The notes beneath the pieces were generated by a model. It was not told the DNA's origin and did no database searches. It worked only from the letters and a program-made list of their open reading frames with translations. From Macrostomum hystrix (taxonomy: Eukaryota > Platyhelminthes > Macrostomidae): a stretch of 64,000 nt of DNA. The stretch spans positions 7,665,501-7,729,500 of the forward strand of contig CATNEN010000029.1 in the NCBI GenBank assembly GCA_950097015.1, read 5' to 3'. The translations under genes and the position numbers were made by a program. Positions 12,173-23,200 of this stretch are shown here, piece after piece (the stretch's first letter is position 1; every line of letters starts with the position of its first letter).

Positions 12173-15100
12173 GAGTATTCAGTGCTCAGTATTCAGTGCT
12201 CAGTGCTCAGTGCTTAGTGTTATAAAATGATTAATCTTCTTTGTAACGTGGATTATTACATAAATTTCTAATGAATCAACTTCATTGATAATGCAGCTCA
12301 GTAGAGAATAAAAAGTTTATTTAATAAGTAGATTTAAACAAAACACGCGCATTTCAGGACCGGGTCTGGTGTTCCAAGTCTATCCCCTTGCAGTCGGCAC
12401 TTTGCCCATCCCTCAGCTGTGGTCCTGCCTGTTCTTTTTCATGCTAATCACTCTGGGTATTGACAGCTTTGTGAGTTTGACAGCCTTGATAGCATTGGTT
12501 TAATTGGTGACGTTATTAAGTGCATTAAACGGAATTTCGCCAATCACTCGCTTGATCAAACCCAGATGACCGGCGTTGAGACTGTTCTCACCGGCTTCGG
12601 AGAGGTGCTGCTGAAGATTCAGTGTATGAATGGCAAATACTTTCGTGTCGTGTTCACGTTCCTGTACCTGCTGCTTCATTTCCTGCTGGCTCTTATGCTC
12701 AGCACACCTGTGAGTTGAAGGCAAATTAGCAATACCTTCCTTTAAATGGCCTCTGTCCGTGAGTAGACTGACCTCCCCATTATTCAGTAGGCTGACCTCT
12801 CCATCCCTCAGTAGGCTGACCTCCCATCCTTCAGTAGGCTTACCTCCCCATCCTTCAGTAGGCTGACCTCCCCATCCTTCAGTAGGCTGACCTCCCTATC
12901 CTTCAGTAGGCTGACCTCCCATCCTTCAGTAGGCTGACCTCCCTATCCTTCAGTAGGCTGACCTCCCTATCCTTCAGTAGGCTGACCTCCCTATCATTCA
13001 GTAGGCTGACCTCCCATCCTTCAGTAGGCTGACCTCCCCATCCTTCAGTAGGCTGACCTCCCCATCCTTCAGTAGGCTGACCTCCCATGCTTCAGTAGGC
13101 TGACCTCCCATGCTTCAGTAGGCTGACCTCCCTATCCTTCAGTAGGCTGACCTCCCTATCCTTCAGTAGGCTGACCTCCCTATCCTTCAGTAGGCTGACC
13201 TCCCATCCTTCAGTAGGCTGACCTCCCATCCTTCAGTAGGCTGACCTCCCATCCTTCAGTAGGCTGACCTCCCCATCCTTCAGTAGGCTGACCTCCCATC
13301 CTTCAGTAGGCTGACCTCCCTATCCTTCATTAGGCTGACCTCCCATCCTTTAGTAGGCTGACCTCCCTATCCTTCAGTAGGCTGACCTCCCATCCTTCAG
13401 TAGGCTGACCTCCCATCCTTTAGTAGGCTGACCTCCCACCCTTTAGTAGGCTGACATCCCATCCTTTAGTAGGCTGACCTCTCCATCCTTCATTAGGCTG
13501 ACCTCCCATCCTTCAGTAGGCTGACCCCCCATCATTCAGTAGGCTGACCTCCCATCCTTCAGTAGGCTGACCTCCCATCATTCAGTAGGCTGACCTCCCA
13601 TCCTTCAGTAGGCTGACCTCCCTATCCTTCAGTAGGCTGACCTCCCATCCTTCAGTAGGCTGACCTCCCATCCTTCAGTAGGCTGACCTCCCATCCTTCA
13701 GTAGGCTGACCTCCCTATCCTTCAGTAGGCTGACCTCCCATCCTTCAGTAGGCTGACCTCCCATCCTTCAGTAGGCTGACCTCCCATCCTTCAGTAGGCT
13801 GACCTCCCATCCTTCAGTAGGCTGACCTCCCTATCCTTCAGTAGGCTGACCTCCCCATCCTTTAGTTGGCTGACCTCCCTATCCTTCAGTAGGCTGACCT
13901 CCCATCCTTCAGTAGGCTGACCTCCCATCCTTTAGTAGGCTGACCTCCCATCCTTTAGTAGGCTGACATCCCATCCTTTAGTAGGCTGACCTCTCCATCC
14001 TTCATTAGGCTGACCTCCCATCCTTCAGTAGGCTGAACTCCCATCCTTCAGTAGGCTGACCTCCCATCCTTCAGTAGGCTGACCTCCCTATCCTTCAGTA
14101 GACTGACCTCCCCATTATTCAGTAGGCTGACCTCTCCATCCCTCAGTAGGCTGACCTCCCATCCTTCAGTAGGCTTACCTCCCCATCCTTCAGTAGGCTG
14201 ACCTCCCCATCCTTCAGTAGGCTGACCTCCCTATCCTTCAGTAGGCTGACCCCCCATCATTCAGTAGGCTGACCTCTCCATCCTTCAGTAGGCTGACCTC
14301 CCATCCTTCAGTAGGCTGACCTCCCCATCCTTCAGTAGGCTGACCTCCCATCCTTCAGTAGGCTGACCTCCCTATCCTTCAGTAGGCTGACCTCCCTATC
14401 CGACAAGAATCGCTGAATATCTCGACGATGCTGACGTCGGACGGCTTTGAAAGTTAGTTTATCGTAAAGGACGGAAATTTTTTATGAATATGGTGTACTT
14501 TCACACGTAAATCATTCATTCGGTTTGGGAGCTATCGTGAAGTAGGCAGTGAGGATTTGAAATATTCCCTTGGTATTGGGAAAAAAGCTAGGTCTCTATA
14601 TTATTAAGCTTTTAAAATGTGACCTTTCAAATCTCAGGGTGGCATGTACATCTGGAACCTACAAAACAATTTTGTACCCGGACTGTCTCTGATTTTCATC
14701 GCCTTCTGCGACGCCGTGGCCATTGCTTGGCTCTACGGTGAGTCAGCTGAGATGTATTATACATTAGCAAGGGTTTTGGACAGCGAATCAGCAGATACCT
14801 AACCAGAATTGTTGAAACCACAGTTATCAGCAATTATGTCAGCATAGTTATCAGCAATTATGTCAGCATAGTTATCAGCAATTATGTCAGCTAGTTATCA
14901 GCAATTATGTCAGCATAGTTATCAGCAATTATGTCAGCATAGTTATCAGCAATTATGTCAGCATAGTTATCAGCAATTATGTCAGCATAGTTATCTGCAA
15001 TTATGTCAGCATAGTTATCAGCAATTGTGTCAGCTAGTTATCAGCAATTATGTCAGCATAGTTATCAGCAATTATGTCAGCATAGTTATCAGCAATTATG

Positions 15101-17474
15101 TCAGCATAGTTATCAGCAATTATGTCAGCATAGTTATCAGCAATTATGTCAGTTAGTTATCAGCAATTATGTCAGCATAGTTATCAGCAATTATGTCAGC
15201 ATAGTTATCAGCAATTATGTCAGCATAGTTATCAGCAATTATGTCAGCATAGTTATCTGCAATTATGTCAGCATAGTTATCAGCAATTATGTCAGCTAGT
15301 TATCAGAAATATGTCAGCATAGTTATCAGCAATTATGTCAGCATAGTTATCAGCAATTATGTCAGCATAGTTATCAGCAAGTAATCAGCAATTATGTCAG
15401 CTAGTTATCAGCAATTATGTCAGCTAGTTATCAGCAATTATGTCAGCTAGTTATCAGCAATTATGTCAACTAGTTATCAGCAATTATGTCAGCCAGTTAT
15501 CAGCAATTATGTCAGCCAGTTATCAGCAATTATGTCAACTAGTTATCAGCAATTATGTCAGCCAGTTATCAGCAATTATGTCAGCTAGTTATCAGCAATT
15601 ATGTCAGCTAGTTATCAGCAATTATGTCAACTAGTTATCAGCAATTATGTCAGCCAGTTATCAGCAATTATGTCAGCCAGTTATCAGCAATTATGTCAGT
15701 ATAGTTATCAGTCTTAACTCATAAAATAGATAGTTGCATAGGCACTGTACCGACTCTAAGAATCAAAATACCACGAAAAAATCATTTCTAACCTGAAATG
15801 ACTGATATGATGGCTGAAGAGACTTAAGGGCGTCATTCAGGTCGCCACGCATCGTGATTGGTCCCGGTTGAAATTTAACCAGACCTAATTAGACTATTGT
15901 TAATGATTCATTCCAGGCCTTGACGCGTTTTGCTCCGACATCAAGAATGCAATCGGCATCTCGCCCGGCATCTTCTGGCGCATCACCTGGAAATTCATCT
16001 CGCCGGCTTTTATTATGGTGAGAAATATATAGGAAATAGTTGTCTAAGCATACTACTTATATAAGTTGTGAATAGTAAGATTAGAAAATGTGGATATATA
16101 TGCTGTAAATAAATAATTCCATTCAGTGCATCATTGTGGCCACGATCTACACGTCATTCGATTCGACCAGCTATTTGTACTTTTACGCCTATTCAATGTA
16201 CCACCCGGAGCTGTTCCCGAATCGCACGGCCGACGGCGTCTATTTGTACTTTTATTCTGACTCGGCGAAGGCCGTCGGTTGGACGCTGACGCTGGTGCAG
16301 ATTGCCGCCATCTTCCTGTTTGTCATCATCGCCATCGTTCAGTATAGGGTGAGTGCTGAAGAAGGCTGATGCCACTTGGCGGTGGCGATCAGGGATTTAT
16401 TAGTAGGTTAATAATTTGGGATTCTGGTGAATTCGTTATTTCAGAAATTCGTGATTCGGTGACGAACTGGGATAACAAATTATATTTCGATATTTCTTAG
16501 AATTGGTGTCTTTCACATTTTTATGTTTATATTTGTAAAAATAATTTTTTTTCAAGATTTGTGACCTAAAAGATTTGTGATTTCTAAACATCTACATTTT
16601 AATTTAGGATTTGTATTTCAAAGAATTTCTACCCAATAAGTTTATCAAGAAATAACATTTTGAATAATTAGCATTTATATTTCTAAGTATTTTATTTAAT
16701 TAAAACTGAATTTCCAAAAATTTTGTATTTATAAGAATTCGGATGTCTAGGAATTAAGATTTCAAAGAATTTTGATTTAGAGGAATTAGGATTTCAAAGA
16801 ATTTTGATTTAGAGGAATTAAGATTTCAAAGAATTTTGATTTAGAGGAATTAGGATTTCTAAGAAATCGGACTCTAAAGAAACTTTTTTTCGAAGAACTT
16901 GCAGTTCTAAGAATTGGATTTCTACGAATTTCGGAGTTCTACGACTTAGTTTTCTTAAAATTTGGATAAGAAAAAAGTTTGATATCTAAAAAAGGTTTCC
17001 TAGAACTTGGAATTTAAAGATTTAGGTTTTAAAACATTGGGACTTTTTAGAATCGGAAAATAAATGGAAAATTAGGAACTTTAACTAGGAATTACATTCA
17101 AATAGCAATATCACTTTTAGCTACGAATCAGGATTCAATTTGACCTTCAATCACCCACTTTCCCGCCCGGCCACTATTAGAGCCCATTGAAGGCCATCTC
17201 GCCAGTCTGGCAGCACGCCGACATCGACGCCGGGGCTGGACGCAGCCGGGCCAGATGCCGCCACTGGGCTAGCCTAGGCCCGGCCACCGTGTTCCCGCTG
17301 CGGCAGCTCTGCCCGGCCCAGCTGGGCGTCACCGACCTGACAAGCGCCGCGGAGATGCAGACCCGAAGGAGCAGGCAGCATGAAAACGGCGGCTACGTCA
17401 GCGAGACTTCGGCCACTGCCGACTATGTGGACGCTGTCGTCGACTCGCAGGCGATTGCGATTCACTATAAATAA
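3258..17474 (+). CDS. SLC6: SLC6 monoamine-type Na+/Cl- neurotransmitter transporter, 10 exons
   Basis: Exons: 3258-3393, 3568-3928, 9765-10035, 11213-11441, 12358-12470, 12566-12709, 14638-14737, 15917-16017, 16127-16348, 17181-17474. All junctions are GT-AG and phase-consistent, giving 656 aa. Residues 9-45 carry the family hallmark: PREHW, then TM1 with Asp29 in [17 protein letters not shown]. An Asp here is characteristic of monoamine transporters (DAT, NET, SERT), where it binds the substrate amine. EL2 has the paired cysteines of [11 protein letters not shown] and N-glycosylation sequons NLS and NQT. Further family signatures are [15 protein letters not shown] (TM5 region), [10 protein letters not shown], the TM8 region [10 protein letters not shown], and TM11-12. 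The predicted role is sodium- and chloride-coupled reuptake of an amine at the plasma membrane; the substrate cannot be fixed. The N terminus before TM1 is only about 15 residues, so an upstream exon is possible. The C-terminal tail (about 95 aa) has no recognised domain. Confidence 0.93.
3946..4166. repeat. 41-bp minisatellite in SLC6 intron 2
   Basis: About five tandem units marked by gtcattcctgtgctgacatc and ctcttatctaactaggcggg, starting 17 bp after the exon 2 donor. Confidence 0.95.
4952..5043. repeat. CAG/CAA trinucleotide tract
   Basis: Imperfect (CAG)n with CAA interruptions inside SLC6 intron 2. It is non-coding here; the neighbouring intron sequence has no exon signals. The rest of 4167-5599 shows no recognisable feature. 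Confidence 0.9.
5600..5742. repeat. 30-bp minisatellite, left part (split by retroelement)
   Basis: Units carry tcactgtccctagatgagcc and atagacctac. The same array resumes at 8664, so the retroelement between them landed inside a pre-existing minisatellite. Confidence 0.93.
5743..8663 (-). mobile_element. 5'-truncated RTE-like non-LTR retrotransposon
   Basis: A minus-strand element of about 2.9 kb in SLC6 intron 2, antisense to the host gene. It ends 3' in a (TAA/ATT)n microsatellite at 5743-5763, typical of RTE-class tails rather than poly(A). Both flanks read tcactatcccta (5731-5742 and 8664-8675), compatible with a 12-bp target-site duplication, although the target is itself a tandem repeat. 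The element starts abruptly inside the endonuclease coding sequence, so the 5' UTR, start codon and any ORF1 are absent. Confidence 0.88.
5809..8667 (-). CDS. endonuclease-reverse transcriptase ORF of the retroelement (5' truncated)
   Basis: An uninterrupted frame of 952 codons. Its N terminus is an exonuclease-endonuclease-phosphatase domain (residues about 1-250): [28 protein letters not shown] and SDHRLLY match the family's catalytic Asn, Glu, Asp/Asn and His motifs. The reverse transcriptase (about 430-720) has [11 protein letters not shown] (motif A), [13 protein letters not shown] (motif B) and GYADDLALL (motif C, catalytic Asp pair). The C terminus has the [11 protein letters not shown] segment common in RTE-like elements. 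The frame opens with GTG formed by the junction with flanking repeat; the first ATG is at residue 16, inside the endonuclease. It has no stop codons, so the insertion is probably recent, but the copy is likely dead because its start is missing. Clade assignment is from motif style only. Confidence 0.9.
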   Translation of the reverse strand: MTFNCRTLKPAWRRGMLAKLASDLRLDLVMLQEVSITAESGLHREDLGSGWTLHYTSADSRGRGGVGVLVGPRLRESICCVSLSARLLRVDVRLRRRNVRLFCAYAPTAAHQQEAQEFFEFLSEQLEMVAHRDTVVMLGDLNAVAPRSQRCPFVSPRQNANTAALADLMARLDLVSANTRFRKPPNRLATFAGCKRRRRNARGRFATTRLAQLDHVLIRHRERSRLQNCDTMEPLAVRSDHRLLYCDLRLSDPLYRPPKRPRRRYFRALQDPGTRSRFAYAFATALGSAQAPDYSTISSAIATAAAKTLPLMEPASRQLPVWASDPEVREARRTVEQLRRARRPTSDAEKALADAYASRQKAAVDDAIRAVTSVGPERQNRVVWPVVNALTGRKTKAALNLAGDTAEERRNELRTFFAAIVNAPPPTLPNEMPLPPEVALPRQEDFDTSPVTSTDIVEFARRAPGGRAPGPDEVPVEALRVTRVATEVARVMNGVLAGGPAPREWTQATIVGIPKKPGTTKKEEHRGISLMSCAAKLFNRVLLARLQPVLDSFLRYEQNGFRPRRGTVTQILALRRIIEEARIHQSSLVVIFVDFLKAFDSVARGALPHVLRAYNIPQQLISAIMALYQDTTAVVATPDGPSDLFSTTSGVLQGDTLAPFLFVLVMDWVLRTGLPTAEDGFLLQRRTSRRHPEKKLSVLGYADDLALLSTTAEGAQRLLDGLTAAAARVGLAINAMKTEVLTVPQNLPAEIRLRDGDGPGTVLPKCRQFVYLGGLVPDVGDDLARRRGKAWAAYRSVRAVLLSEALSNGARSQLFQAVVETALLYNAETWTMTGALEAQLDAAHAALVRAAFGARRGPGSETTESLYQRARLTRPSVLLSQRRLRLAGHVIRAEAYCPEPLQDVLLWTSQGPRRRGQGRTARYIDRLFEDARAPSQAAGVKHVRDLALKRAF
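8664..9640. repeat. 30-bp minisatellite, right part
   Basis: About 30 units, same family as 5600-5742 (tcactgtccctagatgagcc plus acagacctac or attagacctac). A 55-bp non-repeat interruption lies near 9303-9357. Variants with gtcactagatgag dominate the 3' end. Confidence 0.95.
10185..11040. repeat. polypyrimidine tract/minisatellite in SLC6 intron 3
   Basis: About 850 bp of almost pure C/T on the plus strand built from ctccctttctcccc-like units. The opposite strand is pure purine. The long open frames here (Pro/Ser/Phe-rich on plus, Gly/Glu/Arg/Lys-rich on minus) are composition artefacts. It fills most of the intron between exons 3 and 4. Confidence 0.95.
11501..12216. repeat. 7-bp tandem array in SLC6 intron 4
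   Basis: About 100 heptamers, mainly cagtgct with interspersed cagtatt, caatgct and cattgat variants. Variant blocks recur in the same order several times, showing multi-unit duplication. Confidence 0.95.
12766..14402. repeat. 23-25 bp minisatellite in SLC6 intron 6
   Basis: About 68 units of cagtaggctgacctccc plus atcctt, tatcctt or catcctt. The opening variant series (gactgacctccccattattc and following units) at 12766 recurs at 14101, a block duplicated over 1,335 bp. Confidence 0.96.
14472..14595 (+). repeat. dispersed hairpin-ended repeat, copy 1
   Basis: Contains ggtttgggagctatcgtgaa followed by gtaggcagtgaggatttgaa, and ends in an imperfect hairpin (ttccc...gggaa). Related copies lie at 38776-38875 (plus) and 53391-53527 (minus). 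Short and apparently non-coding. Confidence 0.7.
14825..15710. repeat. 23/24-bp minisatellite in SLC6 intron 7
   Basis: About 38 units of agttatcagcaattatgtca plus gcat, gct, gcc or act. The two length classes form blocks: 24-mers first, 23-mers in the 3' third. Confidence 0.96.
16736..16862. repeat. degenerate short tandem repeat in SLC6 intron 9
   Basis: Three to four copies of a roughly 30-bp unit (ggatttcaaagaattttgat). The rest of this 832-bp intron is AT-rich and looks like older decayed copies of similar words. Confidence 0.7.
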
Positions 17475-17475
17475 A
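17470..17475 (+). terminator. poly(A) signal overlapping the SLC6 stop codon
   Basis: AATAAA occupies 17470-17475 and overlaps the TAA stop at 17472-17474. If used, the 3' UTR is only some 15-30 nt and ends before the downstream minisatellite. Confidence 0.55.
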
Positions 17476-17529
17476 TGAACAAATGTTCTCTATGCGCTAC
17501 AAAAAATTGGCTGTCATTTAATCTATTAG

Positions 17530-18205
17530 ACTGTGGAGAGACAAGGGGAGAGATAAGACTAGGGAGAGATGAGACACGGGAGGGATGAGACACGGGAGAG
17601 ATAAGACAAGGGGAGAGATAAGACACGGGAGAGATAAGACAAGGGGAGAGATGAGACACGGGAGAGATAAGACAAGGGGAGAGATGAGACACGGGGAGAG
17701 ATAGGACACGGGAGAGATGATACATGGGGAGAGATAAGACACGGGAGAGATAAGACACGGGAGAGATGAGACATGGGGAGAGATAAGACACGGGAGAGAT
17801 AAGACAAGGTAGAGATGAGACACGGGAGAGATAAGACACGGGAGAGATGAGACATGGGGAGAGATAAGACACGGGAGAGATAAGACAAGGGGAGAGATGA
17901 GACATGGCAGAGATGAGACACGGGAGAGATAAGACGAGGGGAGAGATGAGACATGGGGAGAGATGAGACAAGGGGAGAGATGAGACATGGGGAGAGATGA
18001 GACACGGGAGAGATAAGACGAGGGGAGAGATGAGACATGGGGAGAGATGAGACAAGGGGAGAGATAAGACAAGGGAGAGACGAGACAAGGGGAGAGATAA
18101 GACAAGGGAGAGATGAGACAAGGGGAGAGATAAGACACGGGAGAGATGAGACAAGGGGTGAGATGACACACAGGAGAGAAGAGACAGGGGAGAGATGAGA
18201 CATGA
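17530..18205. repeat. 17-19 bp minisatellite downstream of SLC6
   Basis: About 38 units of gggagagataagacaag or gggagagatgagacacg. Overlapping minus-strand frames (17465-18222) only decode this array. Confidence 0.95.
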
Positions 18206-18215
18206 TTGAATGAAA

Positions 18216-18910
18216 TAATCAAATCACATTCAATGTTTAGCTTGCACGAAATGTCACAGTTACTATTACAATCACACCTATCATAAACAATTGACGAACT
18301 GCTCGTATATTCGAAATCATTAAACTGTTTTACACCAGCATCACAATGGCAGGATATGTATAATCTTAAAATAACGTTTTCTAGGATTCAAAAATATATA
18401 TTGACTTATAATTTATTTTTTTCAAACTAAGTAAACACTTTTTTTATTAAAAAAGCCCTAGAAAAAACGTAAAGGTGTGTCTGGATAAGCTAAACAATAA
18501 GAATGTGTTCGGGATACTGTAGAAAGACCTATAAACAAGAAAACATGCTTTGACAGTAGAATAATGCTTTGAAAGCTTGTTTTTAAAAGACCGCCCTATC
18601 AGCCAGACCATCTAATTACTGGCGTTTTAGGGGGAGATCAGACAGCTTATCTATACTTTATGGGTCTAGATTTGGCAATCCAGTTTTTAATTAGACTATA
18701 AATAATCAATTGTACTTAACTGCAATCAAACTGTCGGGTTTGTGTTTAATAAACAGAAAGCAACATAATGAGTGCATTATACTCGTTTTAATTACACCAT
18801 TACACTTTGACTACTTTAAGTAGAAGCGGCAGAAAATTCAGGGTCTGCGATTTTCTCTGATAGACTAAGCAGCGAGACAACATAAGGCAAAGCAGTATAG
18901 AGATGGGAAA
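18216..18910. other. AT-rich spacer
   Basis: Between two arrays, downstream of the SLC6 gene. No exon, RNA gene or mobile-element signature is seen. Confidence 0.55.
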
Positions 18911-18914
18911 CAGA

Positions 18915-19556
18915 CGGAACTAAAGGATTTTCTAGAGAATATCTAGAGACCAGACACGAGAATATCTAGAGACCAGACACGAGAATATTTAGAGACCAGA
19001 CACGAGAATATCTAGAGACCAGACACGAGAATATCTAGAGACCAGACACGAGAATATTTAGAGACCAGACACGAGAATATCTAGAGACCAGACACGAGAA
19101 TATCTAGAGACCAGACACGAGAATATCTAGAGACCAGACACTAGAATATCTAGAGACCAGACACGAGAATATCTAGAGACCAGACACTAGAATATCTAGA
19201 GACCAGACACGAGAATATCTAGAGACCAGACACGAGAATATCTAGAGACCAGACACGAGAATATCTAGAGACCAGACACGAGAATATCTAGAGACCAGAC
19301 ACGAGAATATCTAGAGACCAGACACTAGAATATCTAGAGATCATGCACAGGAATATCTAGAGACCAGACACGAGAATATCTAGAGACCAGACACGAGAAT
19401 ATCTAGAGACCAGACACGAGAATATCTAGAGACCAGACACGAGAATATCTAGAGACCAGACACGAGAATATCTAGAGACCAGACACGAGAATATCTAGAG
19501 ACCAGACACTAGAATATCTAGAGATCATGCACAGGAATATCTAGAGACGAGACAAA
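18915..19556. repeat. 23-bp minisatellite
   Basis: About 27 units of gaccagacacgagaatatct plus aga. A rare variant containing tcatgcacagg occurs at 19341 and again at 19525, exactly eight units apart, showing block duplication. Confidence 0.96.
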
Positions 19557-19879
19557 AAAAAATATCTAGTGTTTGAGATAGTTAAGAAATCAAGGGCCTA
19601 AGACAAACCGGGTGATATGGACACAGTAAACAGTAAGATCTAAGATACTGTAATCGGATTACAAAATATTATTTTTTAATTTGTTAATTTGTGACAATAA
19701 AATTCTTACATCGACTAAAAATAGAGAAGATATAGTAAAGCAACAAGCTCATTGCCAGATCGTACTATTGATAGACAGAAATGAGGCATTGGATAGTGTG
19801 ACAAATTAATTATGAAATCTATAACTGAACATGTTTACATTTTGTAAAAAATCGCTACCAAATAAAATATTCTGACATT
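19557..19879. other. AT-rich spacer
   Basis: No feature recognised between the 23-bp and 18-bp arrays. Confidence 0.5.
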
Positions 19880-20155
19880 CAGACAGGACAACACGCATGT
19901 AGCTCAGGACAGACAGGTAGCTCAGGACAGACAGGTAGCTCAGGACAGACAGGTAGCTCAGGACAGACAGGTAGCTCAGGACAGACAGGTAGCTCAGGAC
20001 AGGCAGCTAGCTCAGGAAGGACAGGTAGCCCAGGACAGACAGGTAGCTCAGGACAGACAGGTAGCTCAGGACAGACAGGTAACCCAGGACAGACAGGTAG
20101 CTCAGGACAGACAGGTAGCTCAGGACAGACAGCTAGCTCAGGAAGGACAGTAGAG
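19880..20155. repeat. 18-bp minisatellite
   Basis: About 15 units of ggacagacaggtagctca. Contains the gacaggta core seen in several other arrays. Confidence 0.95.
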
Positions 20156-20293
20156 ACTATCCCAAGTTAATGGCAAGTCAGGTAACCCAGGCCCAAAAGC
20201 AAAAGCCATAGACGCAGCAATTTTCTTATTCGCTCAGGGCTTAGAAAATGAGCTCATAGACTCAGTGGCTTAGTGATTAGTCCATCCGCAGAT

Positions 20294-23200
20294 TTAGCTG
20301 GGATTGAGATCGGTAAACGCGATAATTCTCTCAATGCCAATTAGACGGAACAGTATTGGGCAGGTGTAGACAACGTTGAATGCAACCAGACTGTAGGTGA
20401 CAAATTTGTACGGTAGTTCCACGCGAAGCAATTGCAAATTGCCCGATTTGTCGCTGTGATCTAGCCTGTAGATGAGGCACAGGCAGCGGTAGGTGAGAGC
20501 CTTCATAGCGCTTCGGGTGGCAATGAGCACAGTGCCACCTAGAGCCATGCGCATCGCTGTGCTGCCAACGAATTCCAGGTCCGGAAATTTGACAGGGTAT
20601 GGCGGCGGCGCCAGGGGCCGATTGTAGAAACCCTGCAGGAACAGATTGGGGAATTGCATGATTCTTTAATATGTACTGTTTTATTGACAGATAGACAGAG
20701 ATAATCGCTTTTATTGCTAATCCTAGAATCTCGATTTCAAAGCCAATCTTAGTATGTAGACGGTAATCCAAGATTCAGGATTTGGGAGCTAATCCTAGAA
20801 ACAGATAACAGGTAGATTCAGGATTTGACAGGTAATCATAGAAACAGGATTTGACAGGCACTTCCAGATTTAGGATTTGATAGAAAATCCCCGGTTTAAG
20901 GATTTGACAAGTAATCCCAAATTTAAGATTGGATGGTAATCCCAGTTTCAGGTTTTGACAGGTAATCCCAGACACAAGGCTTAATAGATGATCCTAGACA
21001 CGGTACTTGACAGGTTTTCCACTATGTTTGACAGGTGATCCCAGATTAGGAATTTGGCAAGTAATCCCAGAATCAGGATTTGACAGGTAATCCCAGTTTC
21101 AGGATTTGACAGGTAATCCCAGTTTCAGGATTTGACAGGTAATCCCAGTTTCAGGATTTGACAGGTAATCCCAGTTTCAGGATTTGACAGGTAATCCCAG
21201 TTTCAGGATTTGAAAGGCAATCCCAAACTCAGGATTTGACAGGTAATCCCAGTTTCAGGATTTGACAGGTAATCCCAGTTTCAGGATTTGACAGGTAATC
21301 CCAGTTTCAGGATTTGACAGGTAATCCCAGTTTCAGGATTTGACAGGTAATCCCAGTTTCAGGATTTGAAAGGCAATCCCAAACTCAGGATTTGACAGGT
21401 AATCCCAGTTTCAGGATTTGACAGGTAATCCCAGTTTCAGGATTTGACAGGTAATCCCAGTTTCAGGATTTGACAGGTAATCCCAGTTTCCGGATTTGAC
21501 AGGTAATCCCAGTTTCAGGATTTGACAGGTAATCCCAGTTTCAGGATTTGACAGGTAATCCCAGTTTCAGGATTTGACAGGTAATCCCAGTTTCAGGATT
21601 TGACAGGTAATCCCAGTTTCAGGATTTGACAGGTAATCCCAGTTTCAGGATTTGACAGGTAATCCTAGGCCATTGACTCACCTGTCTGTAGGCCATCCAG
21701 GATGCCACGGACACTCCGCACTGCACAGCCAGTGTCATAGTTGAGTCGCCCCTAGCCGAATTCCACTGCTCTAGCCGTGGATAGGCGCAGCACAGCAGCA
21801 GCAGCAGCAGCGGGATTAGCACTGGAGCCCATGGATTTGTCAGCTGCAGATTATCGAGCCAATCTAGCCAGGGAATAATTCCGGCTAAGAAAACGGCGCC
21901 AAACAGGGCACCACAGACCACATCCTGAAAAATATGGAGTTGCCATATTTAAATGAACTAATGAGCTCACGTGTTCTCAGTTAAAAAATCCGTCAAAAAA
22001 GTGTTGCCATACGCGCCAAAATAATTTTACAATTCTCGTGAAAAATCAAAGGGACATTTTTGTGTGGCATTTGCAATCACAGTGTGCGCATCGATGACGG
22101 GCATCCCGCGTCCAAATCTGTGGTACAAAACTCGGACGTCCAAGTCCGATTTTGAGACACACACGCGCCGCACACAGTGTGCTAACTGTGAAACACAATC
22201 AGACCAACAATTTGGTACAAAGCGATTTGTTTACACTTTGATTAAGCCAAATATGCTACTTTAGTAGTCGAATTGGGTAATGATTGTGAATTTACGAAAT
22301 TTCAAACCAAATTTATTTTGACGATTTATATAAACTTTTAAGTTGCCATGACGACGTACGCTCGTACAATTCAGCAAAAACAGCAATGCGCTAATTAGCG
22401 ACAAAAAACAAACACGCTAGCTGTGCAATCAAATATTTACATCTGGTAACTTTCGTACCCAGGACAATCACACGGTCATGGCGGCTAGCTGGCTGCAAGG
22501 AAATTATTCAGAATTTAAAATACTAAAATAAACTAAATTAAACATAAATTATGCAACAACAATTTTCAATCCTTATCAAAGAATTGAAAGGCAGGCTTAC
22601 CAGGACGCTGTGCATGCCCAGGTAGATTCTGCTCAGACAGACCAACAGAGACCACATTGAGCACAGCAGGAAACCCAGCTCCGTTGAGTACTGAGTGGTT
22701 GAAGGGTGTAAAAAGATAAATGTCGCAGGCCTCTCCGCCTATTAGCCAATCATAACACTGGAGTTCGTTTCCCCATTCTTGTCCGACCAAAGCATCGGAG
22801 AGAGTTCTCCCTTCTGGACCAATCAGAACAATGGAGGCTCTTCCCCTTCTTGACCAATCAGAGCATCGCTAGCCATTTTCCCTTCTCTGTCAATTATAAA
22901 TTTCGAAAAAACCATTACTACCTAACCTTTGGCCCAATAAAAATATTGCATACAATTTTTTTGCTCTCGAGCAGTCAAATGATTGCTAGTTATTCACAAT
23001 GATAAAACAATTCTCATTTTGTACCTATACATCCTTAAGGAAAATGTAAATATTGTTATCCCAGTCGAATATAGGTGATATTCCAATTGAAAATTTACGT
23101 ACAGAGTAAAAAATATCAATAAAAACTTATCCCACTGGGGGGTCGGTGGCAGAGCGGTTAACACGTTTGACTGTCTTACCATGGTCCCTAAGTTCGATTC

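Noticed and set aside
14472..14600. Definite Helitron call
   Set aside because: Copy 1 has a hairpin followed by ctag, but the other copies do not conserve the terminus and no Rep/helicase sequence is present.
17465..18222. Three overlapping minus-strand Leu/Ser/Pro-rich frames
   Set aside because: All decode the same short tandem array downstream of SLC6.
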